Positions 12,226 to 22,338 of a stretch of DNA of 64,000 bases are shown here, piece after piece. Position numbers and translations under genes: made by a program. The DNA comes from Isoetes taiwanensis (lineage: Eukaryota; Streptophyta; Lycopodiopsida; Isoetales; Isoetaceae), in NCBI GenBank assembly GCA_021234155.1, contig JAJEKV010000060.1, positions 1,054,001 through 1,118,000 on the forward strand, in the 5' to 3' direction. Numbering within the stretch: position 1 is the stretch's first letter; each line of letters opens with the position of its first letter. The notes under the pieces are model-generated. The model had not been told where the DNA came from and ran no database searches. It saw only the letters and a list, made by a program, of their open reading frames with translations.

Positions 12226-12292
12226 GTCTCACACTATGCGCCAGAGGCTCGATCTAATTATTAGCTCGAGCCCCCAACGCACAATGTGAGAC
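12226..12292. repeat. Inverted repeat copy 2
   Basis: Arms are GTCTCACACTATGCGCC and CGCACAATGTGAGAC, with an inner AGGCTCGA..GCTCGAGCC-like core. It lies about 170 bp upstream of the TATA-like box of the H3-like gene. Confidence 0.85.
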
Positions 12293-12394
12293 AAATGGCT
12301 TAGAAAAGTCTGAAATAAGTATATGTTTTAAGTCAATAGGTGCCTCGGCACATTAAAAAGAGCAACTTAAATTTTGACCTAAAATTGCCCAAGC

Positions 12395-12402
12395 TATAAA
12401 TA
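12395..12402 (+). promoter_or_regulatory. TATA-like box before the H3-like gene
   Basis: CTATAAATAGACCTAG is followed by a leader with CTCATTT and TGCTCCCG strings. The ATG of the H3-like frame is about 110 bp downstream. A matching box and leader precede the next ORF (14382), so the two units look like copies of one promoter. Confidence 0.6.
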
Positions 12403-12505
12403 GACCTAGACCCCCCCTCATTTGTACGTTTCCTCTCTAGAAAATTGCTCCCGCTTTTTGAGGCGATTTTTGGGCGCCCGACCTCCGATCGGCGAACCGT
12501 AAGAC

Positions 12506-13787
12506 ATGGCGAGAACCAAACAGACTGCTCGGGTTCCTCGAGGAGATTCAGCAGATGCTTCGGGAGCGTCTTCGTGCGAGAGATGACCAACCTTCGTCGA
12601 GCGAGGGAACAGTCTCAGATGAGCACCAAGGGGAAGGATCCCAGCAGGGAGCACAAAACCAGGAGGTAGACCAGCAGGTAGACCAAGAGAACGTGCACTC
12701 GAACGCCTCGACAGAAGTGCTCGAGGAAATAGATGGCGATGACGACGAAATGCAGAGAGTACTTGAGCAGATAGAGAAGGAGAAGCAAGATAAGGCCGAG
12801 CGTGAGCAGGAGGCAAAGGCGGAGCAAGAGCGGGAGGCCAAAGCACACGAAGAGCAGAGGGAGCCGATTCCCGAGCCGACCCTGGAGGAAGAACTCGCGG
12901 CCTGGATTCGGAAGCATGAGGCGAAGGAACGGCGCCGAGAGAAGAAAAAGGCGGAGAAGAAGAGGAAGAGGGAGGAGAAGGAGGCCAAGGAGGCCGAGGA
13001 AAAGAAAAAGAAGAAGGACAAGTAACGGGAGGAGCCTAAGAGAAAGACAAAGAAGACGCTTCAACATCAAGGTAGTCATCACTGAATGGCCAGTAGACCA
13101 GCCCGTCTCCTCCGACGACTCGGATGACGAAGACTTCAACCCCAATCTTGAAGGTGGGAGTTCTTCCAAGCCCCCCGTGTGATGAGCGTGGGAGCACAGA
13201 CCAGGAGAAGCCGTGAGCAGTGTGCAGCACCCCGCCATATCCCATGGGAGAAGGATAAGGACAACAAGAAGGCGCTTCTGCCCGCCAGTGGAGTCAGACG
13301 CGGATAGACCCCATCGGTCTACCGTAAGAAGCTTAAGGCGACAAGGATTTTATGAAGAAGTGGGAGGCTTATAACTCCTACTACCAAGCGAACAAGGTTA
13401 CTTGGGTCGAAGGTGGACGGCCGTCGAAGAAGCAGACCCTAAAGCCGCCACCAGAGAAGCCCAAACCTCCAAAGAAGTCGCCCAAAAGAAAAGGCAACTC
13501 GAACTTGAATCGAGCAATCAGGGAGATCCGGCAATTCCAGAGGAGTTTCGGCTTCCTTATTCCCCCCGAAAGCACCCTTCGCCAGTCGGTAAAGGAAGTT
13601 GTGCAAGAATATAGCACCAAAATGAGAGTAATAAAGTAGATGTTTGTTAGCTTTACAAGAAGCAGCAGAGTAGAAGCTGGTGCAGCATTTTGAAGACTCC
13701 ACGGCATGCACAGTACACGCAAAAAGGGTAACTCTAATGAGGAAAGATATGCACTTGGCTAGTCATATTAATGGAGAGCCTTACTAA
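12506..13787 (+). pseudogene. Histone H3-like protein encoded by the retrotransposon (broken)
   Basis: The ATG at 12506 opens with MARTKQTAR, the exact start of canonical histone H3, before the frame is lost (stop at 12584). In the next frame (12555..13025) a long Gln/Glu/Lys-rich, coiled-coil-like and very basic segment follows, then an acidic SDDSDDEDF patch near 13120. The frame 13352..13639 has a Lys/Pro-rich linker and then REIRQFQRS, the H3 alpha-N helix, from about 13511, followed by helix 1. After a one-base shift the rest of the fold continues (about 13647..13787) with LALQEAAE, FED, HAKRVT, M-KD and INGE. By eye 28 of 44 positions match canonical H3 with no gap. One in-frame TAG (13671) interrupts this part. 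Total span is about 427 codons against 136 in H3. Known H3 variants lack such an insert. The copy is non-functional, but the parent gene evidently coded. Confidence 0.88.
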
Positions 13788-13929
13788 TTTTGTAAATCAT
13801 AAATTTTGTGAATACAAAGTGTTTTCGAGTAAATTATAAGTGTATAAATGTACTTAATTAAGTTGAGTTAGCAAGTAATGGCTTTTGTTTTAGTCAAATT
13901 GGGCATAATTAGACCGAGTAGTGAGGAAT

Positions 13930-13984
13930 GTCTCACACTGTGCGCCAGAGCACCAACCTAAGCCCTGGGCGCACAATGTGAGAC
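13930..13984. repeat. Inverted repeat copy 3
   Basis: Arms are GTCTCACACTGTGCGCC and GGCGCACAATGTGAGAC, with a short loop. It lies 140 bp after the end of the H3-like fold. Confidence 0.85.
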
Positions 13985-14121
13985 CTTCACACCAAAAGTG
14001 GACCAAAACACCTCCAAATCGACCAAGTAAGGGGTCAATTCTTGCCTAACTCAATGAGACTAGTATGTTTTGACCATTAGTTTACTCAGATTGGACAAGT
14101 ATTGACCAAATTGGGCCAATT

Positions 14122-14188
14122 GTCTCACACTATGCACCAGAGGCCTAACCTAAATTTTAGGTCGAGCCCCAGGCGCACAATGTGAGAC
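14122..14188. repeat. Inverted repeat copy 4
   Basis: Arms are GTCTCACACTATGCACC and GGCGCACAATGTGAGAC. The inner part AACCTAAATTTTAGGT is itself palindromic. It lies about 190 bp upstream of the TATA-like box of the second accessory ORF. Confidence 0.85.
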
Positions 14189-14381
14189 CTTCCAGCATTT
14201 TCTCTTCCATCCTACACCCAATTGACCTTTAGTTTGTTGCAATAGGTCCTCTAGACAGTCCTATTCATGCTCAAACCCTCAAATTAGCCTTCCAGTCCCC
14301 ATTTGGACCTCAAAATAGGTCAGGATTGGCCAACCCCAGGAAGTTCCCAAGTCATCCAAAAATTAGAGTTTTTCCCTTGTC

Positions 14382-14389
14382 TATAAATA
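14382..14389 (+). promoter_or_regulatory. TATA-like box before the acidic accessory ORF
   Basis: CTATAAATAGGCCTC is followed by a leader sharing CTCATTT, TGCTCCCG and AGGCGAT strings with the leader of the H3-like gene. The candidate ATG at 14502 is 120 bp downstream. Confidence 0.6.
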
Positions 14390-14501
14390 GGCCTCATTTC
14401 TTACTTAGCACCCTACAAGTCTGCTCCCGACCTTCTAGGCGATCTTCCAGCTCCCTGAGGCGCTTTTGCATTTGCTTGATAGCCTAGTCCCCTCTAGATC
14501 T

Positions 14502-16025
14502 ATGGCAACTGCTGATTTTAGGCGATGGTACAGCGCCAGTGCCCATGCAGCCGAGGCTGATGTCAATGCAATTTTTCAAGTTTTCCGGAAACAGATAGAT
14601 GTCCAAGCCACGTTGCAAGCAACCCCAGCTTACATGGAAGTCATGACCGAATTCCAAGCTAAGGTAGGACCGTCCTTAGTACAACTCCCCCCTTGCACAT
14701 GATACTTTGTCCCTAGGCAGTCCCTCCAAGCAGCCTTAGGTGATGTCCCCAACATTGCGAAATATCTGACCAATAAAGCTGCTAGGTTGCCAGACTACAT
14801 GGTCGTGATAGCTAATAGAAACAAGTATTTTTCCTACGCCGCTGCTCTAGCCATCTTTCTTTCCCACCGAGCCCTAAACCCCATGGGGGAAACCTCTATC
14901 CCTCCCATGGATGTAGATCCCTTAGCTTCTTCAGCAGATGATCAGCTCTTACTCCAGTACCAAGCGGAACAAGAAGGAAGAGCAGATGATGAACCGGTCG
15001 ACTCTGATGACGAAGACTACGTCGAGCTCGACCCCGAAGAAGAGCGCCAGTTAGCAGAACAGGTGATGCCAATTTTCGAACAAGGCCGCCGGACCCTCAG
15101 GATCGCTCCCCCGCTTGGGCTAGGTATCACAAGCCTAGCCCCCATTATCATTGACGGCCAGGAGTACTTGCTCCTTAGTGACATCCAGAACCTCCCAGAA
15201 TGCAGAGACAGGGACCGACTCGCCGAGTTGTTGTATCTCCTGCGGCAACAGCCAGATCTGGATGACTTCATCGACCGGGAGGCATCCGACTTCCCGATCC
15301 AGGTCAGAGAAGCCGACACTTATACAGGGGAGTCGACTTCAGATATTCAGGCGTACAGCAGTATTCGCCAAATGATGGAAGCTCGGGACCTGCCGTCTGA
15401 AGAGGAGTTTTATGCCATTCAAGAGCGGATGGGGATCCGTGGCAAGACCACGAACATTTTGATGCCGAGTTCTTCGACACCAGCCCCCACAGGTGTTCAG
15501 AGAAGAGGCGAGATCGACCTGCGGCGAATTACATCGACAGTCAGGGACTATGGAGACCGTCGATGAGTATGCGGAAAGACATAGAGCCGGTGCCCGAGGA
15601 GACGACGAGTCAACAGCAGCGGGCAGGGACAGGTCGCTGAGGTACTATCTCCCTCTGCTGAAGGACGGGAGAATAGCGGTAATTCACCATAAATTCAGCC
15701 CAAGGGGCGAAGAAGAAGTGTTCATGCTCATCGCACTCTCGGGCTTTGGCAGACATGCTCGGCTGGCTCCAAAACTGACTATGCCATCTTAGTCAAGAGA
15801 ACGATGGCACTTGACATCTTCGACTTCGTCATACCCTACCGACGACAGGGAAGACTAGCAGTGACCGCGGCCTACACGTCCGACCGCAGGGTAGAAGACT
15901 TGGTGACAGCCTTGCAGGGCGGGTCATCAACGAACATCCTCAGGAACTTGGGACGCTCCGTAGGAACGGCCCAAGTTAAGAAGTTCCTCCAGGATAACCC
16001 ATCCTACCGGCGATCTCAAGATTAG
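14502..16025 (+). pseudogene. Acidic accessory protein of the retrotransposon, unknown function
   Basis: I do not recognise this protein. The frame starting MATADFRRWY runs from 14502 with one in-frame TGA (14700) and stays open to 15566. It then shifts frame to 15792 and returns for a C-terminal block (15804..16025) rich in basic residues. The middle is strongly acidic (PVDSDDEDY and EEER near 14995..15050), echoing the SDDSDDEDF patch of the H3-like gene. No zinc knuckle, nucleic-acid polymerase or histone-fold motif is visible. Its promoter-like leader resembles that of the H3-like gene, so the two may be a coordinated pair. It could be an extra ORF1-type protein or a captured host gene. 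Confidence 0.55.
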
Positions 16026-16324
16026 TTAGACTCTTGACCCCGGGGGCATTGTATTTAAGATGTCATATATATGAATACATTTTCTTTTGCACTTTAAATG
16101 TTTTGTTGATGTATTTTATTCCACAACTAAACCAACAAACACATACAATGCAATAGAACAAATAAAGCTAATCAGAAGCCACGATCTACTTTGTGTATGC
16201 AGCTAGAGCTCCGTGCACAAACAACAAGAACGGCGAGCGTAGGGAAGAAACAGACTCCGCCCAGCCACACCCCAAGAAGGAACCTCAGATGAAGCATTTG
16301 GCCCAATGACTCCCCGAGGAGGAA
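16026..16324. other. Spacer before gag
   Basis: AT-rich to about 16190, then purine-rich gag leader. No ORF, PBS or splice signal is convincing. Confidence 0.5.
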
Positions 16325-17400
16325 ATGTCTCGTGATGAGAACGGACCTCCGCCAGATAAAGGCCTTCTTGGCGGCAAGCAAGGTGAGGGAGCTCGGGATA
16401 ACAATGTCCAGTTGCCGGAAGCACCACCTCAGAAGACGAGGAAGGACAAGAAGAGGAGCAAAAGAAGGAGGTCCCCCAGCACGGAATCCTCCGACACAAG
16501 CTCGGATTCCGATTCCGACTCCAAAGAAGAGGAAGAGCAGGTGCAGGACCAAAGAGACGGCAGACACAGGGACACGAGGACCTCGGACTATCAGAAGAAG
16601 GTAGACTCAGCATTGGGAAATGTATGGAAGGCTAGGAAATGTATGGTAGACAGCAGGTCAGGCATGGAAGCAGAGGCTTGGCTTGATGAGATGAGTGAGT
16701 ATGGTAACGCTTATAGCATGAAGGACAAGGACAAAGGCAGGGTGGCAACAGCCAACCTGAAGGGAGCAGCAGGCATTTGGTGGAAGGGCTATGCCAAGGC
16801 CCATGGCTTGAACAGGACAGTTGCAGGTTCAAGAAGTTTGCTAAGGCTTTCAAGTGCCATTATGTACCACGAGAACATAAGTGTTACATGATGCAGTAGT
16901 TTCACCGATTGCAGCAGGGCAACATGTCTGTGCTAAAGTACATAGAGGAGTTCATGAAGCTTAGATTGTATGTGCCCAAGTTGAGCAAAAGGCACGCAGT
17001 GGAAGGATACATCGAAGGGTTGAATGATGAGATAAGGAAGTTGGTAAGAGCAATCAACCCCAAGACAGTGTCAGAAGCAGAATCCAAGGCGGTGAGCTTG
17101 CAAGGAACGGGGCCTCAGTACAGTGGGCAGAAACAGCAGCATTATCAGGATAAGGGCAAGGCAACAGGAAGCTATAGCCCTAGAGCAGCTAGCCCGGGTC
17201 CAGCAAAGGCCCCATATAGTGGCAACTATGGGAAGCAACAGGAGAAGAAGCAGGTGTCCTTCAAAGACAAGCAGGAGGGATCAAACTACTCCAAAGCAGT
17301 GCAGTCCTTTTTGCAAGCAATGCCCAAGGAGAAGAGGCAGGCATGTATAGAGAAGTAGCTTTGCTTCAGGTGCTTCCAGCCAGGCCACAGGATGGCGAAC
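16325..17400 (+). pseudogene. gag of the Ty3/gypsy element
   Basis: This is the structural capsid/nucleocapsid region. The N-terminus is charged (KKRSKRRRS then a Ser/Asp/Glu-rich stretch). A retrotransposon gag capsid core follows with EAWLDEMSEY and LKGAAGIWWK near 16675..16795. After a frame break around 16860..16910 the capsid continues (MSVLKYIEEF, GLNDEIRKLV). The end has a zinc knuckle, C-x2-C-x4-H-x4-C (about 17361..17398), directly after an in-frame TAG at 17356. At least one frameshift and one stop mean no intact Gag is made. Confidence 0.85.
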
Positions 17401-17913
17401 TGCCCCTTTGTCATGAGCGCAGCGCTAGCGGAGTTGGGTGGATGGGACACTCCGTCTGACGACGACGGCGAGGCAGCACGCGACTATATTCAGGGTGAGT
17501 GTCACATTTTTGCTGCCATAGATACAGAACAAGCAGAGAATCAGTATAAGGTAATTTCCACAGTAGGGAAAGCCAAGGCCAAGTCTTTCATAGTCCTGAT
17601 AGACTCGGGAAGTAGCCACAACTTTGCGTCCCCAAGAATGGTTGAGATGTTGAAGTTGAAACCGTTGAAGTCAAAGTCGAGGCTCGTGGTGTTAGCAAGT
17701 GGAGCAGTAAGACATACGGCAGGAAAGAGGATAAACTTCGACATTGATTTGCCGGAAATCAACATCCAGATGGGGGCAGAAGTAATGGGCATAGGCAAGT
17801 ATGACTTGATCATAGGAATGGAGTATCTTGGACCAGCAGGGGCCATCATTGATTGGAAAGCGGAAGGTGACCCTCACAGCGCCCAACGGCAAGATCATCG
17901 AGATCACAGGTAA
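17392..17913 (+). pseudogene. Aspartic protease domain of pol
   Basis: VLIDSGSSHNF (near 17595..17630) is the catalytic DSG motif of Ty3-type proteases, and [10 protein letters not shown] is the usual downstream motif. The frame continues from the zinc-knuckle region and is lost shortly before the RT frame, which overlaps it by about 85 bases in another phase. It would process the Gag-Pol polyprotein inside virus-like particles. Confidence 0.85.
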
Positions 17914-18772
17914 AGAAGTTGTGCCCATCATGCAGTGTATGTCTAGTAAGCGGCTGTTCAAGTGCATAAAGAACGAGCAGGTAGCATATATCTTCAAGCT
18001 TGAGACCGAAGAGCCCGAGTCAGAAGAAAGCAAGGAAGACAAGGTGCTCAGCAAGTTGCCCAAGCAGATAGCTAAGTTGATCACGGAGTTCCACGATCTC
18101 TTCCCAGATGAGATTGAGCAGCTTCCTCCTTACAGGGGAGTCGAGTGTGAGATAGCACTCGAATCAGGAACGAAGCCGACGAGCAAGGCTCCATACAGAA
18201 TGACGACACAGGAGCTGACGGAGCTAAAGAAGCGATTGCAGGAGTTGCTCGACCTAGGCTTCATTAGATCTAGCGTCTCCCCATTTAGGGCACCCATTCT
18301 TTTTGTGAAGAAGAAGGATGGCAGCTTGAGGATGTGCATAGATTACAGGCAGTTTAACAAGCACACCATCAAGAATAAGTATGCGCTTCCCAGATCGGAT
18401 GACTTGATGGATCAGCTCCAAGGGGCAAAAGTCTTCTCCAAAATTGATCTAAGGTCAGGCTATCATCAAATCAGAATGAAGGAAGAAGACGTCCACAAAA
18501 CGGCTTTCAGGACCAGGTATGGGCATTACGAGTTCATGGTAATGCCATTTGGTTTATCAAATGCCCCAGCGACATTGGAGTTCTTGGATACTTTTGTGAT
18601 AGTATTCTTCGACGATATTCTGGTGTATAGCAGATCCCTGGAAGAACACGTACAACACCTAAGAAGAGTGCTCGAGAAGTTGAGGAGGCAGCAGTTGTAC
18701 GCCAAGTTGTCGAAGTGCCATTTCACAACAGAGAGGGTGGAATACCTACTGGATCATGTGATCTCAGCATAA
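17828..18772 (+). pseudogene. Reverse transcriptase domain of pol
   Basis: Motifs in order are [48 protein letters not shown] and the catalytic FFDDILVYS near 18605. About ten residues normally found between NAPAT and LDTF are missing, which removes part of the palm. The frame stops at 18772, just before the RNase H connection. The domain order and sequence type are those of plant chromoviruses. Confidence 0.9.
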
Positions 18773-18805
18773 GGAATTTCGACGGATCCTGCCAAGATTG
18801 AAGCA

Positions 18806-20368
18806 GTGATTCAGTGGCCGGCACCAAAGAATGTCCATGAGGTCAGAAGCTTTCTTGGCCTAGCAGGGTACTACAGGAAGTTTGTGAAGAACTTTGTAAA
18901 GATAGTGGCCCCGCTAACAGACTTGACGAGGGCGGAAAAAGTGAAAGATTGGGCAGATCATTGGCACAAGAAAGCCCAAGCAGGGTTTGAATTGTTGAAG
19001 GAAGCTTTGACAACCACCCCCATCTTGACCCTGCCAGATCCAGAGAAGGACAAGCTTGTGGCGACAGACGCAAGTAAGATAGCCACAGGTGCAGTGCTCA
19101 TGCAGGAAGAGCGGGTAGTAGCTTACGACTCCAGGAAGATGAACGACGTCGAGACGCGCTACCCGACCCATGATCAAGAGTTGCTAGCCATTGTCAGGGC
19201 ACTAAGGATTTGGAGGCATTATTTGCTGAGGAGGAAGTTTCAGTTAGATACTGATCACCAGAGCCTTCAATATCTTTTCACCCAACCACTCCTCAACCTA
19301 AGGCAAAGGAGGTGGATGGAATTCCTTGAGGAATATGACTTTGACATAATGTATAAGCCCGGCAAGCTTAATGTTGTTGCAGATGCCCTCTCCAGAAGAC
19401 CATTTGGGATGAGAACGCATTGTAATGCTATATCAACTCTTTCGAGTGAGTTTGGTAAGAAAATTGAGGAGACATTGCCGTTGGATGGTGATTTCAAGGA
19501 GGTATGGGCAAGCCTCTCTAGGGAGGCTAGAACAGATAAGGAACGGGAAGCCTTCAAACATTATAAGAAGGAAGGAAACCTGTTGTACCATAAAGACAAG
19601 TTATGTGTGCTAGAATCATCAGGGGTGAGGAAGTTGATTCTCCATGACACTCACAACAGTTCAATAGCTGGCCACACAGGATTTATGAAGACATATTTCA
19701 AAGTGCGCAGCAGCTATTATTGGCCAGGAATGAAGAAGCAGATAGCTCGCTACATCAAAGAGTGTCAGTTGTGTCAGCAGACGAAGGCAGAGCAGCTTCG
19801 AACTCCAGGAGCCTTGGAACCTTTAGCGGTGCCGAACACTAAGTGGGAGGTCATCAGCATGGACTTCATAACAGGGCTCCCGAGGACAGTAAGAGGGAAA
19901 GATGCTTTGATGGTTGTGGTCGACAAGTTATCAAAGATGGCACACTTCGTGCCTTGCAGGACCACCGACACAGGTATGGATACAACGAAGCTCTTCACCA
20001 AAGAAATCTTCAGGCTCCATGGCATGCCGAGAGAGATCATCTCCAACAGAAACTCGAAGTTCATGAGTGCCTTTTGGCAAGATCTTTTTGCGACGATTCA
20101 GACGAAGCTGTCCATGAGCACGGCCTATCATCCTCAGACGGATGGGCAAACAGAGTGGACCAACAGAATTTTGGAAGATATGCTACGAAACTATGTCTGG
20201 AACAAGCAGAGTATGTGGGACGAGTTTATTCACTTGGTGGAGTTCGCTTATAATAGCACCAAGCAGGAATCATCCCAAATGTCGCCATTCATGATAAACT
20301 ACGGCTACCAATGTCTAACTCTAGACACTTGGCACAATCCCGTGTCAAAAGTAGAGGTTTCGCAGTAA
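18806..20368 (+). pseudogene. RNase H and integrase domains of pol
   Basis: The open stretch of 520 codons begins with the RT connection ([14 protein letters not shown]). RNase H follows, with [12 protein letters not shown] and the DADALSRR-type end. The integrase has an HHCC-type zinc-binding domain ([17 protein letters not shown]) and the catalytic core SMDFITGLP. The second catalytic Asp region reads ISNRNSKF instead of the usual SDRD, so a catalytic Asp is changed to Asn. The Glu in [10 protein letters not shown] is kept. The frame ends at 20366 in a TAA. Confidence 0.92.
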
Positions 20369-20949
20369 ATGTTGGCCGACATGCAGCAGCTGGTGGAAGA
20401 GGTTCGAGGATATCTTCTTGCAAAGAAGGAGTCGACAAAAAGAGCATCGCCGACAAGCATCGAACAAATGAGAGTTCCAAGTTGGCAACGACGCGGTGGC
20501 TCAAGATCAAAGTGAAGCAGGCGAAGTCTCGTGATCGGAAATTGTAAGAAGCTTGCTCCAAGGTGGGCTAGACCCCTTCGTAATAGTCGAGAGTAGGTAA
20601 TCAATCCTACAAGTTGGACCTACCAAGACACCTAAAGATTCATAAAGTCTTCCACGGAGTTTGTTGAAGAAGCATACCCAAATCCGTGATGAAGTCTTAG
20701 ACACTCTAACGTTGTTGGAAATGATGTAAGAGCAAAATGGAAATAGTTCCAGAATTGATTCTTGATAAAGCCTTCAAGAAAACAAGGAGATCAGAGTTTC
20801 TCCAATATTTGGTCAAGTAGAAACACTTGCCGGTGGAAAACGCGACATGGGTACTTAAGAAGGATCTATTAAAGCAGTATCCACAGTTTATGAAGCAATG
20901 GGATGGCAAAGTCATCCTCAAGAAATCGCCGTGCATGTCGATTTGTGCT
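20369..20949 (+). pseudogene. Integrase C-terminus with chromodomain
   Basis: After the stop, other frames carry the GPF/Y-like module (GLDPFVIVE near 20570, then FHVSLLKK-like codons near 20660). A chromodomain follows about 20755..20940. It shows the LQYLVK..HLPVENATW core, with TAG where the conserved Trp codon (TGG) is expected (20818). Chromodomains of this class guide integration to marked heterochromatin. That is notable because the element also carried an H3-like gene. Confidence 0.75.
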
Positions 20950-21829
20950 TAGATTAATTTCTTGTGTAGATAAGGTTAATCTACGCATGCAGCCTATGCT
21001 TGGTATGGGTTGCATGCGTTATTACCGATGATGAGACCACTACGGTGATCTCTAGGACGTGGTGTAATGTTGATGTAGGCATGACCGCGGTTCCGCTTGG
21101 ATGAGTTGGAAGATAGATTAGAAAGTCTACTTCTGTCCCACGGAAGTAGACGACCTCGAGAGATAAGAGGTCATTCAGGAATGCATTGATAGGAAAGCAC
21201 CTCTAGTCAATGCCCACGAGGAGGACCCTATCCTTCACGCCCAAATACGGGAAGGACCCTATCTTCCACACTTGGGCAACTAAGGGTGTAGGCATGAGCA
21301 CCATATAGGCATTATAGGGCGCTCTCTCCACGGCCATGATGGAAGAAGCATCCTCTTCCTACGCCGGAAGATTAGCCTTGCATCCATTTAGGTTAATTAT
21401 ATGGGTGGTTACCTTACAACCATAATTTTATTAATAATTAAAATGGTACTAACGTAGTGTCGACCTGCAGGCCAATGGAGCGCTCCGGAGGGCAAGGAGG
21501 TCGAGCTACGAAGACTTGCAACACAAATTTTGTTGTAATGTGTTGCAAGGAATGAAGAGTACCTCGAAAGATAAATGTATATGAAACTGTTAAATTTTGA
21601 TAAACTAAATGACTGTAATAAGTGAGACTAATAAGTACCTTGTCTTAATGAAGTTACGAATTGAAAAGTTAGGTGATAAGTAATGACGTAATAATGTTTT
21701 AAAAATATTACCTTAAGGTAATCCTAATAATTGTGTAAGTATAATAGTAAAATATTGTATGCATCAAGTTGATTGCAGGTTAGGAAGATTCCAAGGTGGG
21801 GAGACCCACGATGCTGCGGACAGCATCAT
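20950..21829. other. 3' untranslated region of the retrotransposon
   Basis: No coding frame. It contains a short duplicated phrase (GGAAGGACCCTATC-type, near 21225 and 21250). Confidence 0.6.
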
Positions 21830-21845
21830 TCCAAGGTGGGGAGAA
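21830..21845 (+). other. Polypurine tract
   Basis: CCAAGGTGGGGAGAA directly precedes the TGTGACG start of the 3' LTR. A near copy (CCAAGGTGGGGAGACC) lies 50 bp upstream. It primes plus-strand synthesis. Confidence 0.85.
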
Positions 21846-22338
21846 TGTGACGTTTCCAAAGACAAGATAACGGTCCTAAGACGATATCAGATCGTTGGCC
21901 ACGCCGCATACACGCCATCCGATTGACGGTAATACCGACGGGTAAAAGCACGTTAGGGTGATAAAATATTGGGTCATTTTAATATATATACATTTTTAGA
22001 AATGCATAATAATTACCGTGAATTTTGGTTTTTTTTTCCGACCAAAAATAGGCAATGGAAAATTCCCTCCAATTCTTTCTTCCCCGTTCTTGTTTCTTTG
22101 TCCTTTGATCTCTCGCTTTTTACCGCGATCCAGCAAGACTCGATCTCTTGCAAGCGATTAAAAGCTTCTTCCCAAGTCGCTGGTCATTCTCAACAAATCA
22201 AAGGTACAATCGCCTTCTTCCCTAGTTTTCTTTTTCGCTTTTAATTTATTACTTTAGGTTTTTGTTTACATGTGAAGCTCGATTGTTGCACCTTTAGGAC
22301 AATTAAAAGATATTTGTTGTTGCATTGCGTGTATAGAC

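Noticed and set aside
12548-13238. Long minus-strand frames opposite the H3-like gene
   Set aside because: They are complements of the KE-rich repeats (Ser/Phe/Leu-rich shadows) and carry no domain.
14502-16025. Acidic ORF as histone H4 or H2B to pair with the H3-like protein
   Set aside because: Checked by eye for H4 and H2B signatures in all pieces; none is convincing.
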